A DNA stretch of 64,000 nt from Prevotella sp. Its GTDB lineage: Bacteria > Bacteroidota > Bacteroidia > Bacteroidales > Bacteroidaceae. The translations under genes were made by a program, and so were the position numbers. Each line of letters starts with the position of its first letter. Within the stretch, counting starts at the first letter, position 1. The notes under the pieces are model-generated. The model was not told where the DNA came from. It ran no database searches and was given only the letters and a program-made list of their open reading frames with translations. Positions 46,095 through 52,400 of this stretch are shown in pieces. The stretch spans positions 62,001 to 126,000 of the forward strand of contig JAILHK010000034.1 in NCBI GenBank assembly GCA_024695815.1, read 5' to 3'.

Positions 46095-46772
46095 TCATCG
46101 CCCAAAAGCCGAGGCGGCATCCTTGCGTATAGCTGCATCGGTCTGCGGTAGGGTGCTTGTGACATTGGTGCGGACATTGTTATAGACATCTTCCTTGCTG
46201 ATGCTATTGTTAGGCTGACCTTGCAGGGAAACACCTATACTTGCCATCGCATTGCCTGCTTGTGCGGTTGCATTGGCTATATTAGCTGCCTTTTCGTTCT
46301 CGAACTGCATCTGCTGCGCTGCATATGCCCTTTGGCTCTCCATCTGCTGCGCTGCTATGTTGTCTTTGCGTGCGGTGTCTTGTGCAGCGATATTAGCGAT
46401 AGTATCGCCCACCATTTTATTGGCATTGTCTTTAGCAATCTGCGTGGCTGCATCTGTTGCGCCCATTACTGCTGCCTGCCCTTGCGCCCTCTTTACATGC
46501 TCTCTGGCTGCATCCCTTGCCATTGTGACGAGCCTTTGCCCTGCTGCGCTATCTACATAATCTTCGTTATATCTGCGCTTATACCATGCTTCTTCCTGCG
46601 AATGTTGGTTGGCTGCAATCTTTTGCGCCTGCTTTCGTGCACTAGATGCAGAGATACCACCGATAATTGAAGTGGCAAGACCACCGACTGCGAGTGCAGT
46701 TCCCAAAAAAGGCTTCCCATGGCTTGTATAAGGCACGGAGAGCGGTTGTTTTGTGATGTTGTTGTAAATCAT
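46095..46772 (-). CDS. Putative internal virion protein (T7 gp14-like layout)
   Basis: N-terminal Gly-rich TM (FLGTALAVGGLATSIIGGISASSARKQAQ) followed by Ala/Gln-rich coiled coil. Confidence 0.55.
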   Translation of the reverse strand: MIYNNITKQPLSVPYTSHGKPFLGTALAVGGLATSIIGGISASSARKQAQKIAANQHSQEEAWYKRRYNEDYVDSAAGQRLVTMARDAAREHVKRAQGQAAVMGATDAATQIAKDNANKMVGDTIANIAAQDTARKDNIAAQQMESQRAYAAQQMQFENEKAANIANATAQAGNAMASIGVSLQGQPNNSISKEDVYNNVRTNVTSTLPQTDAAIRKDAASAFGR

Positions 46773-46861
46773 AGTTATTCCACGTTAGTTATACATATTT
46801 GCTACCACTTTACGCATGGGACTGACGAAAACTGCCTGTGTGACCTTGTTTGCCGCTTTTA

Positions 46862-46888
46862 GGTTGTAATCCTAGTAGGATTATTACC
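46862..46888. promoter_or_regulatory. Operator-like palindrome GGT-N2-TAATCCTA-G-TAGGATTA-N2-ACC
   Basis: Perfect 8-bp arms (46867-46874/46876-46883) plus outer GGT/ACC. Confidence 0.5.
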
Positions 46889-46915
46889 TTGGTCGCCTGC
46901 GTGCTTGATTGACTG

Positions 46916-46953
46916 CAAAAATAGGCTGAAAATGGGGTGAAAAAGACGTGTTT
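46916..46953 (-). promoter_or_regulatory. Late-type phage promoter 5: AAACACGTCT-N20-TATTTTTG
   Basis: Plus-strand CAAAAATA 46916-46923, N20, AGACGTGTTT 46944-46953 (7/10 match to box). Confidence 0.65.
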
Positions 46954-47256
46954 AGTAGATTACAAAGCTAAAATGGGTGTATTCTAGCTTTTTAATGTTC
47001 GCCATCGTTGCCTTTTCCCTTCATCATGTTAACTTGTCAATACTCTTTAAAAGTGAACATATTTTGCACACATCATGTTTTTCTTATCATCATTTTAACA
47101 CTTTGGTTTATTGTCTTGCTTTGTAACTCGCTGATAATGTATGTTTTGTTTACTTTTTAGCTATTTCCCTAACATATTATATATTAAGTACTTAGTCTTT
47201 TTCGCTCTTAAGGGAGGATAAAGACCAAATGTAAAGAAAGCCCCAATTTGCCTGAT

Positions 47257-47330
47257 TTCTTGTTATGGAATGTTAAAAACAACACTTTCTTGTTATCAAT
47301 TGTTAAGTTTTTGCTGATTTGTTATCAAGG
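47257..47330 (+). promoter_or_regulatory. Three phased TGTTAT repeats upstream of early promoter
   Basis: TGTTAT at 47261, 47291 and 47320 (30 and 29 bp spacing); the first two share TTTCTTGTTATnnaNTGTTAA. Confidence 0.5.
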
Positions 47331-47345
47331 TTTCAAATAAATGAT

Positions 47346-47353
47346 TACCTTTG
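47346..47353 (+). promoter_or_regulatory. Early operon -7 element TACCTTTG
   Basis: TAnnTTTG match followed by ~200-nt leader and small-ORF operon. Confidence 0.6.
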
Positions 47354-47431
47354 CATCGTCAACCAAGGCAAACCGATTACACACGCAGAAAGTTGATAAA
47401 GGTTGCCGAGCGGAAGCGAACGGATGAAGAT

Positions 47432-47444
47432 TGCTCTTTGACAT
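47432..47444 (+). promoter_or_regulatory. boxA-like antitermination signal TGCTCTTTGACAT
   Basis: Matches the rrn boxA pattern TGCTCTTTnACA; in the early transcript leader. Confidence 0.55.
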
Positions 47445-47478
47445 ACTGGGACACAAAATATAACACTTGTACTCTAAG

Positions 47479-47529
47479 ACCCTGCTGCACGGCTCTTGGC
47501 TGATGCTACCCTTTGATGTGGGGCAGGGT
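47479..47529 (+). other. Leader stem ACCCTGC...GCAGGGT
   Basis: Perfect 7-bp complementary arms 47479-47485/47523-47529; same stem sequence as tRNA-like element at 50807. Confidence 0.5.
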
Positions 47530-47559
47530 TACTAATTATTAATTAAAAGATGTAAGATT

Positions 47560-47985
47560 ATGAAAAAGAATTTAACTGAACGTGCCAAGAATGGCAGAAA
47601 CGGAGTACAACTAGTTTACGTTCTCGACTGCATCAAGAATAGCACAAGGGCTTTCGATGAAGGGCGAGAATTTGAAACGGATGCAGATGCCTTGCAATTC
47701 TTCTTTGATTGCTTCGACCAAGAATTTAATTTTGATTATAACAAGCATTCATTTCCCGCCCTGCATGTTAGAATAGGAGAGTGGTTAAAAGGCTTGCCAT
47801 CATGCTGCAACATTAAATACTCCGATTACGATATAGAGTTACTCGGTGTTAAGTGGGGCATCTTGTCAAGTATTGATGATAAAAAGGCTTGTAAGTTCGT
47901 TTGCAATTACTTTTCCATGTGTGGTTTGCGTATCTTGCAAGCAGCAAAAAAGGTTGGTTTAAATCCATATAAATACGCATTTTAA
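47560..47985 (+). CDS. Early phage hypothetical protein
   Basis: First ORF of early operon. Confidence 0.7.
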   Translation: MKKNLTERAKNGRNGVQLVYVLDCIKNSTRAFDEGREFETDADALQFFFDCFDQEFNFDYNKHSFPALHVRIGEWLKGLPSCCNIKYSDYDIELLGVKWGILSSIDDKKACKFVCNYFSMCGLRILQAAKKVGLNPYKYAF

Positions 47986-48010
47986 TAACTAAAGATAGGA
48001 GATATAACAA

Positions 48011-48280
48011 ATGAAAGCAGATGTAACAATTAGCAATATTTATTGGAATGCAGGTTTGAAAAACTTCTTTTTCCGTGACCAAGCATTTAGCACACTTGAA
48101 GAACTTGTAAAACGTTCCACCATGGGCGGGCAAGTCACATTAAATGCACTTGACGAAGTGACCAACGATATGGATATTGACGACGTAGAAGAGACATTCT
48201 ACTCTGAGAGTGTTGAGAGTTGTGCAGAAGAATTTGGAATTGAATTAGAAGAAGAGGAGGACGATGAAGATGAAGAATAA
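48011..48280 (+). CDS. Small acidic early protein
   Basis: ORF with acidic C-terminus EELEEEEDDEDEE. Confidence 0.65.
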   Translation: MKADVTISNIYWNAGLKNFFFRDQAFSTLEELVKRSTMGGQVTLNALDEVTNDMDIDDVEETFYSESVESCAEEFGIELEEEEDDEDEE

Positions 48281-48452
48281 CAAAAGGACTCAGCCATATC
48301 AGCTATGTGGCAAGAAGATTAACGGAGAAGTGGAAGTTTTACAAGAAAAGACTTCCATTTCTTTTGCTAGCGGGTTTATCAAGAACATGCGCAAGAGATA
48401 CGAAAAAATGGGTTATTTGTACCTTTATGCTATACCTTACAAATTGGCTTGA
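48264..48452 (+). CDS. Small early protein
   Basis: ORF overlapping previous. Confidence 0.6.
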   Translation: MKMKNNKRTQPYQLCGKKINGEVEVLQEKTSISFASGFIKNMRKRYEKMGYLYLYAIPYKLA

Positions 48453-48455
48453 AAA

Positions 48456-48689
48456 ATGAACACGATGGAAAAGTACTGCGAAGAGGTTCGCAACCAAATC
48501 GCAAAGGGAATTGATTTTGAAAAGGATGCTTTTGAACTTCCTTTATCAGTCAAATCGGAATTGGCAGAAGTGGCAAAGAAATACGGCTATCGTAAACCAA
48601 AAGACTCTTATTTTGGTCTTGGCGGGTCGTTTTATTGCTGCCTACAGAGAGTTTATAAACGAATGATACAAAAAGTGATAATAGAATGA
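48456..48689 (+). CDS. Small early protein
   Basis: ORF, collinear. Confidence 0.6.
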   Translation: MNTMEKYCEEVRNQIAKGIDFEKDAFELPLSVKSELAEVAKKYGYRKPKDSYFGLGGSFYCCLQRVYKRMIQKVIIE

Positions 48690-48880
48690 AATATATTATT
48701 AAAAAGACCATTTTCGGAGATTTCAAGCTAACGACCAAAGATAATTGGTTTGCCTATATCAGTAATGCAAGGGAGATTAGGACATTATCGCCATCACAAG
48801 GCTTTCATGAGGTTGAAGATGTTATTGATTATGCAGTACGTTATTTAGGCATCCCGAGAGAAGATATAGAAGTTATTTAG
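48686..48880 (+). CDS. Small early protein
   Basis: ORF, ATGA overlap with previous gene. Confidence 0.6.
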   Translation: MKYIIKKTIFGDFKLTTKDNWFAYISNAREIRTLSPSQGFHEVEDVIDYAVRYLGIPREDIEVI

Positions 48881-48928
48881 GGCATATCCGTTAAGGCGGT
48901 GCAGGGTAGTTCGAGCCTATCCTGCCCA
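48880..48928 (+). other. tRNA-like T-arm element 2 (imperfect acceptor)
   Basis: Hairpin GCAGGGTAG-TTCGAGC-CTATCCTGC (48901-48925) with T-loop-like TTCGAGC; GGGCA(880-884)/TGCCC(923-927). Confidence 0.4.
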
Positions 48929-49123
48929 CATATAGTACAGATTATTTCGGGGTCAGCACCTTTGAGCCACCTATTCAAAGTGACAGAAAGCGGGCGAGGG
49001 ATTTTTTTTAAGCATTTTGCAGTTTGGTTACTTCTTTTACCCGAGCAAAAGAACATGCAAACGCAGCTAAGAACGGATGAAGCTAGAACACTTCCGGAGA
49101 GTATGCAACCACCAAGTGAGTAA

Positions 49124-49218
49124 CATTGGGCGAGAAAGGAAAGCGCAAACGAATGGAGACCACACCTCGGAAACGTTAAAACACAAAGGCTACCATTGGG
49201 CGATAATGTAAAGCGCAC
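49124..49218 (+). repeat. Direct repeat CATTGGGCGA-N6-AAAGCGCA, two copies 70 bp apart
   Basis: 49124.. CATTGGGCGAGAAAGGAAAGCGCA and 49194.. CATTGGGCGATAATGTAAAGCGCA. Confidence 0.7.
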
Positions 49219-49256
49219 TTTTTAGTAAAATTATTAACCAATAAAATATTTGAATT

Positions 49257-49718
49257 ATGAAAGTAGAAACAAGAGAAAGAGTTAAAAAGGAGTCTTACGA
49301 AGTCTTTATCGCTAATGATGGCAGAGAATTTGACTCTAGGGCAGAATGTTACAAGTATGAGAAAAGCGCAAGAGGTGTGCTTAATGCTTTGGCTATGGGA
49401 TGCCTAGTTAAAAAGGCTTTTGAGAGAGATATTTTCGGTTTTGGTAGCGAAGATTGCATAATCGAGGTTTACAAGCCCACGACCGATGATGATAAGAAAA
49501 ACTTGTTGCAGTTATATCAAGTTTACAACTCTCACGATGACGCACCAAGCCAAAAATTCATTGACCTTGTTGAGCAGGCAGTTGAGGATAAAGATTACCT
49601 TTTGGTCGGTCGTGATTACGATGGGCAGAGTTTTTTTGTTTATGGCACTAGAAAATCCATGCAGAGCGACTTGGATGCCTTTTGCCTTTTGAATGATGAT
49701 GAAGAGGATGATATTTAA
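49257..49718 (+). CDS. Early phage hypothetical protein
   Basis: ORF, collinear. Confidence 0.65.
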   Translation: MKVETRERVKKESYEVFIANDGREFDSRAECYKYEKSARGVLNALAMGCLVKKAFERDIFGFGSEDCIIEVYKPTTDDDKKNLLQLYQVYNSHDDAPSQKFIDLVEQAVEDKDYLLVGRDYDGQSFFVYGTRKSMQSDLDAFCLLNDDEEDDI

Positions 49719-49731
49719 TAGCTATGTAAAT

Positions 49732-49863
49732 ATGATTAAAGTAGAAGATATGGCTTTTGACATGGAGTCAGCGAACTTCATGGGCATCAAGTGGATGCGA
49801 CTTATCCACGTTATTTGTGATTGTGACATTATTAACTATTATACAAAGTTTTTGGAACGATGA
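49732..49863 (+). CDS. 43-aa early protein (MIKVEDMAFDMESANFMGIKWMRLIHVICDCDIINYYTKFLER)
   Basis: Open frame with ATGA overlap to next gene; shorter than ORF-track cutoff. Confidence 0.4.
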   Translation: MIKVEDMAFDMESANFMGIKWMRLIHVICDCDIINYYTKFLER

Positions 49864-50237
49864 AAGAAACACTAATTCCTGCACCATTCGATGATAAGAA
49901 CCTTTGCGATGATTGCCTGCGTGACGACATTTTCGATGGCTACGATACGGAGGAAAGCGGAAAGAAAGGAGTAACAGAACGTATTTGCGTGTTATCCAAT
50001 CCCGATATAGAGGACTGCGTTATTAAGGCAAGGTGGGATTGTAGCAACAAAATCACGATTACCCCACTAGGATTTGGTAGATGGGCAGGCGATTTCGCCA
50101 CCGAAACAAAAAGTGTCTTCGATTTCTATCAAAAGATGTTTAAAGCATGGGAAAAGGACATTGAAGATTTGCGTGTGAGATTTTGGATCCAAAATAATAC
50201 GATGGAAATAAAGTTTTATTATCTAATAAACGAATAA
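49860..50237 (+). CDS. Early phage hypothetical protein
   Basis: ORF, collinear. Confidence 0.65.
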   Translation: MKETLIPAPFDDKNLCDDCLRDDIFDGYDTEESGKKGVTERICVLSNPDIEDCVIKARWDCSNKITITPLGFGRWAGDFATETKSVFDFYQKMFKAWEKDIEDLRVRFWIQNNTMEIKFYYLINE

Positions 50238-50239
50238 AG

Positions 50240-50533
50240 ATGAAGAGATTATTAATGATTATTGTGCTTGCCTTAATGGTAGGCACAATTTGCGCCCAAT
50301 CGGGCATCAAGCGACAAGGTAACACCTTTATAGAGGTAAGTAACAAACAAGCCAAAGGAGAGGACATCAAGACTCCTTACACCTACAAGGCAAAGGATGG
50401 TAAGATTTATCCCATTTTTCGTTCCAAGAACGGAAAGTATTATATCATCCGTACAAGCAAGAAGAGCGGGAAAGAATATAAGCAATATTTGCCACAAGTA
50501 ACCGAAGCACTATGCGATACTACGAAGAGTTGA
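50240..50533 (+). CDS. Small secreted protein of phage accessory region
   Basis: Signal peptide MKRLLMIIVLALMVGTICAQ; YTYKAKDGKIYPIFRSKNGKYYIIRTSKKSGKEYKQYL. Confidence 0.7.
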   Translation: MKRLLMIIVLALMVGTICAQSGIKRQGNTFIEVSNKQAKGEDIKTPYTYKAKDGKIYPIFRSKNGKYYIIRTSKKSGKEYKQYLPQVTEALCDTTKS

Positions 50534-50649
50534 GCCTAATCGGTAGGGCTTTAATTTGGCTGCTTGCGGGCATCGGCATACTGATGTCCGTATATAGCCT
50601 AATAAGGATAGTGATATACAATCTCATTATTAACGGAGTGATACAATAA
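50512..50649 (+). CDS. 45-aa single-TM protein
   Basis: MRYYEELSLIGRALIWLLAGIGILMSVYSLIRIVIYNLIINGVIQ; overlaps previous gene. Confidence 0.45.
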   Translation: MRYYEELSLIGRALIWLLAGIGILMSVYSLIRIVIYNLIINGVIQ

Positions 50650-50651
50650 TC

Positions 50652-50807
50652 ATGAAGAGTGTTAGAGAACAATTCAACGAGCAGTTATTTGCCTTTACCA
50701 AGGACTATGACGAGGTATTGCCTTACTTAAATAGCCCTTTCTACGAAGTGCGTAACACATATCATTCCAATGGCTTGTTCAATAACTATTATATTGGGAT
50801 GATTTAA
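50652..50807 (+). CDS. 51-aa early protein
   Basis: MKSVREQFNEQLFAFTKDYDEVLPYLNSPFYEVRNTYHSNGLFNNYYIGMI. Confidence 0.4.
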   Translation: MKSVREQFNEQLFAFTKDYDEVLPYLNSPFYEVRNTYHSNGLFNNYYIGMI

Positions 50808-50848
50808 CCCTGCATGGTGCTTGTGTAGGTTCGACTCCTACGCAGGGT
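50807..50848 (+). other. Minimal tRNA-like element (acceptor stem + T-arm only)
   Basis: ACCCTGC (50807-50813)/GCAGGGT (50842-50848), 11-nt linker, GTAGG-TTCGACT-CCTAC T-arm; no D or anticodon arm. Confidence 0.6.
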
Positions 50849-50876
50849 GCAAACGTTTAATTAAAAAAAGAAGATT

Positions 50877-51050
50877 ATGAAGTACAAAGTTGAGATTATC
50901 GAGACATTATGTCGTGTAGTTGAGGTAGAAGCATCGTTAATGAGCGATGCAGAACAACTAGTAAAAGACCAGTACCGCAAAGAAGAAATCGTGCTTGATG
51001 ATGACGATTTTGTTGATGTGGAGTTTCGCTGCATAGAAAATTATGAGTAA
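50877..51050 (+). CDS. DpnD/PcfM-like family protein
   Basis: MKYKVEIIETLCRVVEVEASLMSDAEQLVKDQYRKEEIVLDDDDFVDVEF is the characteristic DpnD/PcfM pattern; read manually (below ORF cutoff). Confidence 0.75.
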   Translation: MKYKVEIIETLCRVVEVEASLMSDAEQLVKDQYRKEEIVLDDDDFVDVEFRCIENYE

Positions 51051-51250
51051 TGATAGACATGGGACAAGTGCCTAGTGCTTTTGACAAAGAAGCATCTAGA
51101 CAACAAAGGATGATTGTTAATAATGATAGCCAAGTAATTGCTATCGAGAGAGAGATAAGGGCTTTGCGTAATGCTGAAAACGTTGATACTGCAGCAATAC
51201 GTTTAGCCAAGTGTAAGTTAATAAAAAAGTATCACGAATATGGACTATAA
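51050..51250 (+). CDS. Small early protein
   Basis: ORF, TAATG overlap with previous gene. Confidence 0.55.
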   Translation: MIDMGQVPSAFDKEASRQQRMIVNNDSQVIAIEREIRALRNAENVDTAAIRLAKCKLIKKYHEYGL

Positions 51251-51569
51251 TCAATTTCAAATCGTAGAGGATATGAGCGAAGTTACCCATATCTTTAAAA
51301 AAGTGTTCGATGGCGGGAAGTCTTATGGAACTGACACCGCAAAGATGGGGTTCTTCCATGGGCAGATGATGGCTGCAAAGGTAGAGGGCAACACCATTGT
51401 TTTCGCCCTGCCATTTAACGGCCCGATTAGCATGTTGCAAGACCTGCTAACGAACACACATTACAACAAGACTAATAGTATCATGGTTACTTGTGAGGTC
51501 AACGATGATAATACCGAACTTGTAGCCACATTCTATTCAAAGGAGTTCAAACTATTCAGCGAATTATAA
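51240..51569 (+). CDS. Early phage hypothetical protein
   Basis: ORF, collinear. Confidence 0.65.
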   Translation: MDYNQFQIVEDMSEVTHIFKKVFDGGKSYGTDTAKMGFFHGQMMAAKVEGNTIVFALPFNGPISMLQDLLTNTHYNKTNSIMVTCEVNDDNTELVATFYSKEFKLFSEL

Positions 51570-51570
51570 T

Positions 51571-51867
51571 ATGGAAAAAATTAATAGCAGTAACATAGAC
51601 AAAGAGTTATCACTTAAGATTGCAGAACTCATCCTTACAATCCTAGAAGGCGCCCCAATGGAAGAGTCTCTCAGTTATCTGCAGGGAGTCACTGCTGCAT
51701 TGGCTAGTTTTATTCAAGAAATAAAGTCTAAAGCAGTACTATCGGATGATGATGGCTTAGAAAAGCTTGTGCTATCGTGGCTATCTGCCATCGACCCACT
51801 CACTAAGTTGAGTTTTTCAAAGTTTATTTCAACAAGTTGTATTGATATTGATTTAGATAATTTATAA
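51571..51867 (+). CDS. Early phage hypothetical protein
   Basis: ORF, collinear. Confidence 0.6.
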   Translation: MEKINSSNIDKELSLKIAELILTILEGAPMEESLSYLQGVTAALASFIQEIKSKAVLSDDDGLEKLVLSWLSAIDPLTKLSFSKFISTSCIDIDLDNL

Positions 51868-51870
51868 ATT

Positions 51871-52398
51871 ATGGAAATAAGACAAGCAATTAGTATGTAT
51901 CTTAAGGCATACGTCCTGGAACACCCGGAGTTTAAGGCTAAGTATGAGAACCCAAACAAGAATATTGATGATTGTTTGCTCTATATTCAAGCCAAAATAC
52001 TAGAAAAAGTGACGGAAGAGCAGAAGAAAGATGGTGCAGCCGTAGTAATCCCGAGTGATGATGAACTATTTGACCTCGCAGTTTCTTACTACTCTAACGA
52101 TGATTTGAAGATAGAGGGCGATAAGTTTGATGATGTAAAAGTTCTTTCGGTGTCAGCTACTACTTTTACTGACGAAGAAAAGCAGAAGATGCGTCAAGAA
52201 GCCATCAAGAAGTATCAAGATGATGTTATCGCAGAACAGAAGAAGAAAGACCAAGAACGTAAAGAAAAAGCAAAGAAAAAGAACGATAAGAAACCTAGCA
52301 ACCCAATCCTTGTTCCCGACACCAAGGAGGAAGAGGATAATGAGAGTAAAAAGGCAGGTGAAAAGACTGCAAAGGTAGTACAAATGAGTTTATTCTAA
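51871..52398 (+). CDS. PcfK-like protein
   Basis: MEIRQAISMYLKAYVLEHPEF...ILEKVTEEQKK..VIPSDDELFDLAVSYYSNDD; adjacent to PcfJ-like gene. Confidence 0.75.
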   Translation: MEIRQAISMYLKAYVLEHPEFKAKYENPNKNIDDCLLYIQAKILEKVTEEQKKDGAAVVIPSDDELFDLAVSYYSNDDLKIEGDKFDDVKVLSVSATTFTDEEKQKMRQEAIKKYQDDVIAEQKKKDQERKEKAKKKNDKKPSNPILVPDTKEEEDNESKKAGEKTAKVVQMSLF

Positions 52399-52400
52399 TC

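Noticed and set aside
46862-46888. Interpreting the TAATCCTA-G-TAGGATTA palindrome as a terminator
   Set aside because: A one-nucleotide loop and no U-tract; operator interpretation is more plausible.
48899-49123. 74-aa plus ORF and 113-aa minus ORF in the 48.9-49.2 kb block
   Set aside because: The frames start inside the T-arm-like hairpin or run antisense to the operon and have no coding character; the block is better explained as structured non-coding DNA.
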